A stretch of 64,000 bases of DNA from assembly GCA_949775045.1 (NCBI GenBank), contig OX459104.1, positions 13,005,655 through 13,069,654 of the forward strand. The letters run 5' to 3'. How positions within the stretch are numbered: the stretch's first letter is position 1; each line of letters begins with the position of its first letter. The position numbers were made by a program, and so were the translations under genes. Shown here in pieces: positions 1 through 9,683 of the stretch. Source of the DNA: Metridium senile (Eukaryota > Cnidaria > Anthozoa > Actiniaria > Metridiidae). The notes beneath the pieces are model-generated. The model had not been told where the DNA came from and made no database searches. It worked only from the letters and a program-made list of their open reading frames with translations.

Positions 1-10
1 GGGAATAAGG

Positions 11-16
11 TTTATT
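11..16 (-). terminator. Candidate poly(A) signal of the tetraspanin gene
   Basis: AATAAA on the minus strand, about 135 nt past the stop codon. The cleavage site would lie at or just beyond the window edge. Confidence 0.5.
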
Positions 17-149
17 ATGTTTATGATACAGTAAAATTTATCTTTATACAAAGTGCATATTGCAAAACCTCAAAAGAACTTTTTCATCAAATGTTACAAA
101 ATATTCTAGAACTACCTATCAAATTATTTAACATAAATCTGTACCAGGT

Positions 150-3100
150 TTAGTACATTTTAATGTAGCGTAACAGTATGGCTGCAGTGATGATTCCAAA
201 GAACTGCAAAATACAAAGCATATGATTAGCATACAAGAAATAGGTTATATGAATTCACACTATTCTCTTGATATTATTTCACCACAATCTGCATAACTAG
301 GAATCTCTCATCAAAAAAGTCTTTTGGAATTTCACAATATGCCTCCAAGAACTCTTCCCATTTGTGTGACTGTCTGAACACTTTAAAGTTGTTGGCTTTT
401 GTGGTGTCCTCCTGTCCAATCCCCAACCAAGGGTTTGGTGTGGAGGAAGGGGGCAGGGATTGCTTGTTGTACAGTATAAAACAACATATAAGAACCTATG
501 TTTTTTTCAAGTTAGCCTGTATAGGTTCTTATATAAATGGTGCTTTCTGTCAATTTAGGCTGCTAGGTTCTCCCCCAAGGTTTTTGATATTTTTCCTTTA
601 TATTATTGAAGGTTGAATTAATAAAAAGGGAGTGAAATACTACATGTATATACCTGGCAAAGACCAATTCCAATACCAACTCCAGCCAAAATGGTAAACT
701 GGTCAACAAAATAGCTTTCCAACTTCTTGATACAGCCCTGATGTAAGAAGAAAATATACTATTAGGTCATAAGGGAAAAAAAGATGAAAAAGAAAATAAC
801 CTTCATTATCATATAACCCATATTTTGCCCGGCGCACGCTCTTAAGAAAACCTTTGTAAAAAGTCATGTGATGGGGTCCGTACCGCTTTTTTCACCTGGT
901 CCGTACAAACACGTACGGACCAGCTACTCAAAACATCACAACAAAAATGGCCTTTAAATTAAAAAGAGTGGGTCATATGATAAAAAACTTATTGACTGAG
1001 TTAGGTCGGGCCGCATGGGAAAATATTTGGCTCTTGGTCATTTGTACATCATGACCGCGAGCCAAATATTTTCCCATCCGGCCCTCCCACTCAGTCAATA
1101 AGTACTTACTCTTTTCTACCATACAATACATCCATTATTCACAGTTAAACCTTTTTTACAGTCTCAATGTGCCCTGCTAATACTACAGTTTCATGGTATC
1201 TAGCACTGCTGTACAAATTGACAAAAGGTGCATTTGCACAATCAAATGTGTTTTCTATTGTTTAGCATTAGCATTTTCTTGTGCTTGGCTTGGAATGTGT
1301 GAATGTTTTTACAACAAATCGAGGCTTTAACCTGTGCAAATGCGCCTTTTGCCAAATAGAACAGCGGTGCTAGATAACCTCAAACTGGAGTATTTGGGAG
1401 ACTCATGACTCACTACCTCTACATTGAGGCACACAACTCTGCTGACATGTTCATTCTTGTCACATGTGAATCTAGCCATGCACTCAAACCATATTTAGTG
1501 TGAGAAACCTATTGAAAAAGTAGACCTGTGGCATTTAGTCTCACACTTTTAACGATGTTGTATTCTGGGGAGCAGGCATTTACAGAAGTAGACCATAGGA
1601 GAATAGAATGTGACAAACATGGCTCATCCTCGGGAACCCAGGGGTATTCTTCTGTCGCTCGTTTCTCGCTTCCACAACATATACCCCTGGGAATGTAGTC
1701 TGTTGGAGCTTGTTCCGGAAGTCAAAATTCAAACTTATTTAACGACTTCTTTGAATGGTTATCTTGATTTTAATTGGTCGACCTAATAAGGTCGACCAAT
1801 CAGAAAAGAGCTGAATTTTGATTACAACCATTACAAGATTGATTATGCTGTTTCAAGCTTTACCTCAGTATTGATGTTAGATGGATGATCCCGTCTACCA
1901 CATTGACTGGAAATTGTTTTACAGCAAGAATCTGGTACAGTATTGTTCCCACTGATGTCACTTTGTTTCCAGGCAGTGGTGTTCCAACTTTTAGCATTAA
2001 TATCGCCACAACATTGGTACTACACCAAGAATATACAAAGTGAATAAACTTAAATATTATATAACATATAGTGGTATACCGAGTGATATCAACTAGATAA
2101 AAAGCCTATCCTAGTCATGAAGATATCATTGATATCGCACATGTGTGATATCACTCTCAACCAATCAACTTTAAAAATAAATTTATATTTTTTCTTCAAT
2201 CTGTTATATAATAAACAGAACATTACATGTGCGTTTGGAGATATGAATTTTATCTTCTCTTGTTGAAAAGATATCCAACTCATTCGCTGCGCTCACTCGT
2301 GGGATATCTTATCAACACTCGAAGATAAAATTCGTATCTCCGCGCGCCCATGTAATATCCTCTATATATCTAACAGTTTACACACAAAAACAATTGCACA
2401 ATACAAAATTATAATAATAATTATAGTTTGTGTTTTTCTGCAAACTAAGATATTTCAACGTCTACCTAGTTGTGAAATATATATGTTTTTTGGCTACTGC
2501 TAATTATTCGGCACCTTTTACATCTTTGATTGAAGGCAGCCAAAAACACATTTACAGTTGGAATGTCAGAGTTTGCAGAAAGTTGAAAACCATAGTAAGA
2601 AAAAACTCAAGCTACATGTAACATTTTAAAATACAATCCAGCAACATTTTGGGTGTATTCAAAAATTTAAGTGAATGTATGATGACAGAAGTATAGAGTA
2701 CAAACACTAAAAGTGTGCAACATAAATACCACTAAATACTGCTAAATTATGGAAAATCTTTTGTTCTCTATTGTTTAATCAACACTATTTAGTGGTAAAT
2801 AGTACAAAGTATTGCACACTTTTAGTGTTTGTACTCTATCATGTGAACAAAGGATTTCACAACTAGACAAAAATAATAGTCCCCTATCCCAGTTCCCAGT
2901 TTTGAGCATTGAGTTTGTCACGTGATAGAGACCTTTTAACAGTCTCAAGAGATGATTATTTGTCGGAGTGTCTTTATCATTGCAAGCTCAACATTTGTCT
3001 TCAGTTGTTTTTGCCTGGCTGCCTTTCAAGATGGCACATGGAACTGTGAAGAAGACTATTTGGAGGGCCTCCAAACCAAAATGGAAGTGTTGTTGTACTT

Positions 3101-6100
3101 TGGTGGGTTTTCAAAAAATTGTCAAGCCCACTATTAGGTCTGTCATTGATTGATTTTTTGAAAACAAATAGAGCCCTAAATTATAATAATATTTTGTAGA
3201 ATGAGAAACAACAACAACAACAATAATAATAAGCACTTATTGGATGAGGTTTTTGTGATATCCGAAATAATCAAGGACGAGGCAAGTGTAATCAGCCGAG
3301 GCCGGAGGCCCAAGACTGATTACACTTGCTGAGACCTTGATTATTTCGGATATCACAAAAACCAAATTCAATAATTGTTTTATAATACATTGTTTTGAAT
3401 TGTAACAAAAGATTAATCAAAGAAAAGATTGCAAACTAAAACTTTATTGCATTACAAAATTTACGCTGTTTGCCACGAGCAGTCTTTGTTTTTGGCACCT
3501 TTTGTCAACAATGCTTTGCGGGCGCAACCTACAGATTAGTGAATTGGTTATTGGCTAGCCAATAACTTATTCGATAATCTGTAGTTAGCTTGATTTCGAA
3601 AATAAAATGTATGCTATCGACCAATCAGAGCAAAGATTGTAAGTACAATGTATTTTTTAATAATAATAATAATAATTGTTTCACAGCAGCATATCCACAT
3701 ATTGTTAGTGGTTCTTCATCTGCTGGCACCCACACTCACTACCTCTACATTAATTTTTTTTTCATACATCATTCTTCACATTGAACCCATAGACTACCAG
3801 ATCACAGCAGTGAAAGGCCGGTGCTCTCACCACACTGCAAACCATGCCACCCAAAGCATAGCCATACATAATGTACCTTCTGTTGTAGTTGGTCAATTGA
3901 TTTAGTGACATCATCAGCAAATCCATACTGGTTGATCTTTCCTCTAATGCCACTGAGTAACTCATCTGATATCTAACAACATAGAGATAACAATAAGCAA
4001 GAAATAGAAAACATATGTGAATTTTACCATTTCTTGTCCATATTTTGGTAGTACTGAATACTTTCACATCAGCAATATGAATTCACCAATTTCAAGTAAG
4101 GTAATGTCAAGTAAAAAAGCTGTCACCAAAAAATGCTCTGTGTACATGTATGTACTTGAAATAAGTGCAAAAAATCAATATGTGAAGAGTGATGTATGAA
4201 AAATATTTAATGTAGAGGTAGTGAGTGAGTGCCAGCAGAAAAATAACCACTATGTGAATCTGCTGTTGAAAATATTGATTATATATAAAAAATGAATTAA
4301 AATGCTGGTGATAATAATCAAAACATATTTAGTAAAACCAACAACAAATAGCTTCTTGTATTTTGTTATTCTACAGGAGTATGCTCAAATCAACATTCAC
4401 AAGATGTGTTAACTACAATGTGTTACTATGTATGCATGTTACTAGTAGATACAACTGATATTTCTATGTGTACCTGTTCTCTGTAGATGATAGCAACAAG
4501 ACCGGTAGAAATCTCAAGGATTAATATCAGCACCAACATGATGATGTACTGTCAACAAATACAATGAAACAATAAATAAATAAAATAATTTTATAGCAAC
4601 ACTGAATAGGACATATAAGCTTAAATAGACATTGAGTGATTTCAGAAAATAGTGCACTGTAAATGGCTCGGGGAGCCCGGCTTTATCATATGTATTTTCT
4701 TTAGAACATTTACTGCTTTATTATATGTAATTTCCTTAGAAAGTTTACTTTGCTCTTTATTTGGGGGTTTCCGGTGTTTTGAGGTTGACTCCCTGTTGTT
4801 TGGGGGGGGGGGGGGGGAGGGGGGAAAGACCACGAAAGACCACGCTGCTCACCATATTACCTAATTAATATACCTGATTATGACAAAAAAAACTAAGGTA
4901 ATTGGGAAATGGGGTAAAAAGGATACCCTGTTCATGACAGAAAACTCAAAAAATCATACCCTGTTTATGACAGAAGGCTCGAAAAACCATACCCTGTTCA
5001 GCGGATCATCCCCGTATAGTAAATATATGGGAGTAACCCCCCTGGGGGATCGGTTAACTTAATTATTATTTTATTTTATTAGCTTTTCCTTCATACGAAG
5101 GCAGGGACACCACAACAGCTTACGCCAATTACTGTGGGTCATGTAGAATTATTAAAGTTGTTATCATACTCACAGACACTAGGATAAAACGGTTTTCTTT
5201 GATGACAGCCACACAGCCGACAATACAGACAAATACAACCAGGAAGCCAGCAGCAATCATAAGACCTGGTACTATGATATAGTTATCTGACCCTAACAGA
5301 CTATTGTAGTTATTCTTAAAACTAATGATCCAGATACCAACACCAAGAATACCAATACCAGTCAACTAAAAACGCAAATAAAAAGATTAGAGAAACATGT
5401 GAAATGCAACCATAATTATATTATTATTATATTATATATATATTATACTCCGACGAAGAGCTAAATCTCGAAACGTCAGTAAAGTTAAGTTATATCAAAC
5501 ACCGACGCAGCCTATAGCTATACTAGTTTACTCGCTAGTTTCCAACCATATCATAGGTCAGGACAAATGCATGTGCCACCAATTCAGTTATCGACAAGTG
5601 TGTGCTAGAATCAATGCAACGCATGATGTAAAAACTACTATACTAAATAATCACCAAATAACCTGAAAACTATCAAAACACCCCACCCCTCCCCTACTGG
5701 TGTCTCATGAGTATTCGCGGGCGATTTCTACTCACAAAAACTGTTCGAGAGTTTGAGTTAAAGCTAAAAATGTTTGAGTAAAACCCATACAAAACTTAAA
5801 TTATTTTAATACGGCAATGAGCTTAAACAATTCCATTGACTTGAAAATATTTTAGCTCCAATAATCGCACGTACGGAATTTGCAAAAATAACTTTTGACA
5901 AGCTAAATTTAGTCGTTGTTCTTTTATATATATATATCAAGTAATTCATTGACAAATTGTACGTTCTATACTTTATAGAACACCTGAGGGGATATTAAAC
6001 TTAAATATATGTCATACACACTAGAGCAAAACCATTTGGAAAGAGAGAAAGTATTTAATATTGTACACAAGCAAACTGAGTGAAGACAACGTACATCAGC

Positions 6101-6220
6101 GTCTATTTTTAAGATACGAACGAAAGACAAACTTACCATTAAAATGAAGTTGAAAAACATATAGAGCACCTTCATACAGGATATATTACAGCAACCATCA
6201 TCGCGTCTACGAGAAGCCAT
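150..6220 (-). CDS. Tetraspanin, 7 coding exons, 246 aa
   Basis: Coding exons in transcript order are 6220-6137, 5365-5174, 4548-4474, 3972-3877, 2019-1864, 737-654 and 203-150 (stop TAA). All introns are GT-AG and phase 0, giving 246 residues, normal for the family. Four membrane segments lie at about residues 17-43, 59-82, 90-112 and 213-240. The large extracellular loop has the hallmark CCG (152-154), a PDSCC motif (178-182), C189 and C203, so six cysteines for three disulfides. N162 and N174 sit in N-glycosylation sequons. Cysteines near the first membrane segment are possible palmitoylation sites. Tetraspanins organise membrane microdomains with integrins and other partners; which subfamily this is cannot be settled here. 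The gene is head-to-head with the EF-Ts gene. The start ATG has the context AAAATGGCT. A candidate poly(A) signal (AATAAA on the minus strand) is at 11-16. Confidence 0.93.
896..923. repeat. Short hairpin CTGGTCCGTA/TACGGACCAG
   Basis: A 10-bp perfect inverted repeat with an 8-nt loop in the last intron region of the tetraspanin gene. It has the sequence character of a MITE end, since GGTCCGTA also occurs singly at 875-882. Confidence 0.5.
961..1116. repeat. Foldback/MITE-like inverted repeat in tetraspanin intron
   Basis: Arms beginning AAAAGAGT and containing CTTATTGACTGAG and CCAAATATTTTCCCAT pair across a short loop near 1035-1060. The stem is imperfect but about 60 bp long. No coding potential. 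Confidence 0.75.
1186..1387. mobile_element. MITE family A, copy 1
   Basis: The ends are inverted: CAGTTTCATGGTATCTAGCA at the left and its imperfect complement at the right, followed inward by a stretch like ACAAAAGGTGCATTTGCACA. The same ends and interior recur at 17303-17534, and one end recurs at 53754-53831. About 200 bp, non-autonomous, inside an intron. Confidence 0.75.
1396..1455 (-). repeat. SINE 3' fragment
   Basis: In reverse orientation this matches the 3' body of the SINE at 53838-54112 (GTAGAGGTAGTGAGT followed by GAGTCTCCCA). It abuts MITE A copy 1. Confidence 0.55.
2222..2356. repeat. Foldback inverted repeat in tetraspanin intron
   Basis: Arms ATTACATGTGCG and GGAGATATGAATTTTATCTTC (left) pair with GAAGATAAAATTCGTATCTCC and a CATGTAAT end (right). 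A small non-coding MITE-like element. Confidence 0.65.
2696..2836. mobile_element. MITE family B, copy 1 (TA-flanked, 141 bp)
   Basis: Perfect terminal inverted repeats of about 26 bp begin GAGTACAAACACTAAAAGTG, flanked by TA on both sides (2694-2695 and 2837-2838), as for Tc1/mariner-type insertion. Copy 2 at 26866-27006 has exactly the same length, lies in the opposite orientation, and differs at only about 3 positions by eye. Confidence 0.88.
2978..3085 (+). repeat. Dispersed 'AAGATGGC' repeat, copy 1
   Basis: Contains TCATTGCAAGCTCAACATTTGT, then CTGCCTTTCAAGATGGCACA, then ACTATTTGGAGG. The same ordered blocks occur at 51530-51640 (minus) and 51690-51770 (plus), and the core at 16735-16790 and 38683-38728 (minus). 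No terminal repeats seen; class unknown. Confidence 0.75.
3249..3363. repeat. Foldback inverted repeat
   Basis: TTTTTGTGATATCCGAAATAA at the left pairs with its complement at the right, followed by an AGTGTAATCAG arm, with a short GC-rich loop near 3300. Intronic and non-coding. Confidence 0.8.
3529..3584. repeat. Short palindrome CTACAGATTA...TAATCTGTAG
   Basis: A 10-bp outer stem plus an inner palindrome TTGGCTAGCCAA, so it can form a nested hairpin. Intronic. Confidence 0.65.
3720..3754 (-). repeat. SINE-tail fragment downstream of tetraspanin exon 4
   Basis: Complementary (two-nt gap) to 4207-4238. Both match the TAGAGGTAGTGAGT segment of the SINE at 53838-54112. The two fragments bracket exon 4 (3877-3972) in opposite orientations. 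Confidence 0.65.
4207..4238 (+). repeat. SINE-tail fragment upstream of tetraspanin exon 4
   Basis: Plus-strand TTAATGTAGAGGTAGTGAGT followed by a GCCAGCAG end. It is the inverted partner of 3720-3754. Confidence 0.65.
4801..5005. repeat. G-run and short tandem repeat of about 30 bp
   Basis: A run of G at 4801-4820 is followed by about three imperfect units built on ACCCTGTTCATGACAGAA (4923-5005). Intronic; the apparent short ORFs here are produced by the repeats. Confidence 0.6.
5445..5542 (-). repeat. Dispersed repeat family F, copy 1
   Basis: Carries ACTCCGACGAAG, CTCGAAACGTCAGTAAAG and AGTTTACTCGC. The same blocks recur in reverse at 33785-33932 and 34857-34990, and forward at 53070-53152. 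Lies in tetraspanin intron 1. Class unknown. Confidence 0.7.
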
Positions 6221-6763
6221 TTTGAACAGATTTGCAAAGAAATCTTTGAAATTGAACGACTCACTTTCAGATCAAAACAGGTCTCAAAACTACTACCATC
6301 ACGGGGGGTATTAGACATCAACCAATCAAATCACCACAACAAGTCACGTGCATAGGATTCCAAACATTCTCATGAAATTATGCATCGACCACACAGGAAA
6401 TCCAGGCCCTTTTGACCTTTGACCAGAGCTGTTCCAGAACTCTTCCAGAAATATTGATTTCTGCAGTAATTCTTATCATTAAAATGGTCCGACTTTTTCT
6501 CAGACAGACAAAGGCTTAGCAAAATAATTTGTCTTCGCTTTATATTACCGTGGATTTAGAAATACTCTGATAAAATTGTCTGTTTACAATCTAATAATCG
6601 ACCTACTTTGGATTGGTCTAGATCAGATTACAAAATTAAGATTTTATCTTCCATGTTTTTTTGGCAGGGAAGGTATCATCAGGGGAGGGGAGGGGAGGGG
6701 AGGGGAGGAACGGAGCGATAGAGGAGGTAGGACCCAGTCTTTCTCGGTCGCTCCATTTTCAAG
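6221..6763. promoter_or_regulatory. Shared (bidirectional) promoter region of tetraspanin and EF-Ts
   Basis: Only 543 bp separate the two divergent start codons. No clear TATA box is placed for either gene. Both starts lie in an AANATGGC context, AAGATGGCG for EF-Ts. That is close to the YY1-type motif common at TATA-less housekeeping promoters, but YY1 binding is an inference. Confidence 0.55.
6679..6710 (+). promoter_or_regulatory. GGGGA tract with G-quadruplex potential
   Basis: At least four consecutive GGGGA units lie about 55-85 bp upstream of the EF-Ts start codon on the coding strand. Four G-tracts with one-nt loops fit a stable G-quadruplex in the promoter or 5' leader. Confidence 0.55.
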
Positions 6764-8880
6764 ATGGCGACCACGTTTCTTCGACGTTCTCTGCTATTTT
6801 CGAGACGAATAAACATCTTAACGTCAAAACAATGTCTTCCAGCTTACAAAGCAGCACAAGGTATGTTTATTGACCCTTACCCGATGATTGTAAGTGAGCG
6901 TGTTTAGTTTTGTGGACGTGCATGCAGCATATTATGGTATTATCTGGAGAAATTCGCAGCCGTTCCCGGGAGCCGTTCCACGATCTTACATAAGTTAGAT
7001 AAGATAAATTTTAATATTATATGTAGAATTCTTATATCATAATAGGTTTTAATGGTTTTATCAATCTGCTATACTTTCTTGTCTTTGTAGATTCCTTTGA
7101 CACATTCAAAAGGCTGATGTCGTCTACAAAGGAAAGTCTCAAACTGGATAAAACTCTATTAGTAAAGCTACGAAAAGACACTGGCTTTAGTTTTGCCAAG
7201 TGCAGAGAGGCCCTGGAGAGAAGTGGCAATGAAATTCATGAAGCAGAGGCCTGGTTGCATAAGCAGGCTGAGAAAGAGGGGTGGTCAAAGGCGACCAAGC
7301 TGCAAGGGCGCACAGCTACCGAGGGCTTGATTGGTGTACTGGTTGAAAACCATGCCGCAGCTTTGGTAGAGGTAAGGGTTGATTAGTAGTCAGTCAATCA
7401 GTCAGACCTTCAGTATGTAATGCAGTTGTTCAATCAATCAGTAAGTCAGTCAGTTAATAAGTCGGTCATAAGTCAGTCAGTCAGTCAGTTAGTCAGTCTG
7501 TCTGTCAGCTAGTCAGTCAATCATACAGTCAGTGAGTGAGTGAGCCAGTCAGTCAGTCAGTCAGACTGTCAGGTAGAAATCCAGTATTTCAATCAATCAG
7601 TAAGTCAGTCAGTCATTAGTCAGTCAATCAGTAAGTCAGTCAGTGAGTCAGTCAGTCTGTCTGTTAGTCAATCATACAGTGAGTGAGTGAGTGAGTCAGT
7701 CAGTCAGACTGTCAGTTAGTAATCCAGTATTTCAATCAATCATTAAGTCAGTCAGTCATTAGTCAGTCAGTCAGTCAGTCAGTCAGTCAGTCAGTCAGTC
7801 AGTCAGTCAGTCAGTCAGTCAGTCAGTCAGTCACTCTGTCAGCTAGTCAGTCAATCATACAGTGAGTGAGTTAGTCGGTCAGTCAGTTAGCCAGTCAGTC
7901 AGTCAGTCAGCAATCAGTCACGCGGTCAGTAATTCAACTGGACAATCAGACAGTCAGTCAGTAGTCAATCTGTTAGTCAGTCAATCAAAAATAGGTAAAT
8001 GAATCAGTCAATCAATCAATGTATTAATTAACTAGTATAGGAGTGTTGATTTCTGGGTAATTAAAATGGTTCCAGACTCCTTTCAAAGCAAGCCATTTTT
8101 TGGCTCAAATTGTTCGTTTTAGATGAACAAATGTACAGATGATTTGTCCATGAAGGCTGTTTGTCTTTCCTTTAGTGTGAAAGGTGTCCATTGCTCATGG
8201 AGCACTTGGTACTCATCAAACACTGACACTGTCATTCTTCATTTCAGATGAACTGTGAAACAGACTTTGTTGCAAGAAATGACAATTTTGTTGACCTTGT
8301 CACCATGGTAACCCATTCAGCCCTGGATCATCGTAAGGCTGTTGTCAAACAAAACCAACAAGTCAACATGTTTGGCAACACATCAACCCATCTACGAGAA
8401 GTCTTATTAACCCATGATTTGAGAAACCTAGACACACCCAAGGGAAAAGTTGATGATTTGGTTGTCAAGACGATAGGCAAACTGGGCGAGAATATCAAGC
8501 TAACAAGGGCAATTACCATGACAACAGAGGAAACTAACGTGATTGGTAGTTATATTCATGGTTCGTTTGCAAAGCCAAAAGGGGGACTCTCACTTGGAAA
8601 GTTTGGAGCAGTTGTTGTGGTGAAGGCAATACAAGACAATATTGGCAATGACAAGCTATCTGCTATATCAAGTGACTTAGCAAAGCATGTTGTTGGTATG
8701 AATCCCAAAGTGATATCTAGTAGTGAGAGAAAAGCTGGTGATAGTCAGGATAGTGAGAATAGTGATGTATTGTTAGAGCAGAATTACCTAATGGATAGCA
8801 GTAAGACGGTTGGTGAAATGCTTGATGTAGAAGGATTGACGGTTGTTGATTTTGTAAGGTATGAATGTGGTGAAAAGTGA
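6764..8880 (+). CDS. TSFM: Mitochondrial elongation factor Ts, 3 exons, 336 aa
   Basis: Exons are 6764-6860, 7091-7371 and 8248-8880. Intron 1 is phase 1 and intron 2 is phase 0. EF-Ts regenerates GTP-bound EF-Tu during mitochondrial translation. The first 32 residues, rich in Arg and Ser and lacking acidic residues, form a plausible mitochondrial presequence. Residues about 42-85 are the UBA-like N-terminal domain (LRKDTGFSFAKCREAL). The signature NCETDFVARN, which contacts EF-Tu, is at 128-137. The core continues to a C-terminal segment LLEQNYLMDSSKTVGEML typical of EF-Ts. The length is close to that of animal mitochondrial EF-Ts. The start was chosen because it gives the presequence and spliced frame and sits in an AAGATGGCG context. 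Candidate poly(A) signals are ATTAAA at 8918 and AATAAA at 9076. Confidence 0.95.
7381..8015 (+). repeat. (CAGT)n tetranucleotide array in EF-Ts intron 2
   Basis: Long interrupted CAGT/CAAT repeats fill most of the intron, with the purest run at about 7755-7840. The array contains larger duplicated blocks (for example around 7580 and 7735) from unequal exchange or slippage. Confidence 0.9.
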
Positions 8881-9530
8881 GGTTTATTTGAGAAACTATT
8901 GTATAAAGACTGAAGGTATTAAAATGTTGTGATATCTACAAACTTACTGTCTTTTCTCCACCCTCCCCTCCCCCACTCAGGACAAGGGTGGATCCAGGGG
9001 TTGAATCATGGGTGATTAGGCATCCCTTTGGCCACAGGGACCCCTAATCAATCTGTAATGTTACATCAATGAAATAATAAATGGATGTTTTAGAAATGAA
9101 CATGATTTTCTAAGACCAATTGGGCTCCCTGTGTTAATAAAAGTGATGTTGGGCTTCCTGTGGTGTGGTGAAATGAATGACAAAAATTTAAAAAAAAATT
9201 AAAAAATTCTCTAGGGTCTCGTCTTTGATTTGTGGCTCGTGAATTTAATATATTTTGGTCTGTGATGTGTGAATTTTTCAAAAATTGACCTGTAATGTGT
9301 GATCCCGACCCCTCCCCCTGTTTGCTAACCTGGAACAAGAGTACGTTGTCAGTAATCAATGAGATCTTGTACTAAAATACAGCTAACAAACCAAGGGATT
9401 TTGTGGTGTGCTGTGACTAAACAGATACATGTTGTATTCCTAAAGTATTGCAATAAATATTTTGTTAAAGTTTTGCCTTTTCATACCTGCAAAGTGTTTT
9501 TTAGCCAGTTTAGAAAAAAAGCCATATAAT
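8881..9530. other. Gene-free stretch after EF-Ts
   Basis: Holds the EF-Ts 3' end, a 20-bp end fragment like the family-H MITE (GTGGATCCAGGGG near 8990) and low-complexity sequence. The segment 9388-9446 is a near copy of 12056-12112 beyond the LINE. No other gene was seen. Confidence 0.5.
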
Positions 9531-9682
9531 AAATGATTTATTAACCTTGCTTGTTCGGTCTGTCCGGAAAAATATCAGGCCTCAGTCTTTTTTGTATGGA
9601 CCTCCGTGCACTTGGTCCGTACTGACAAGACCTCGGTCTGATATTTTTCTGTACAGACCTCACGCTCGGTTGATAATCCTTT
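9531..9682. repeat. Foldback element next to the LINE 3' end
   Basis: The inverted arms contain GATTTATTAACC, TTCGGTCTGTCCGG and AAAAATATCAG at the left and their imperfect complements at the right. Non-coding. Confidence 0.7.
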
Positions 9683-9683
9683 A

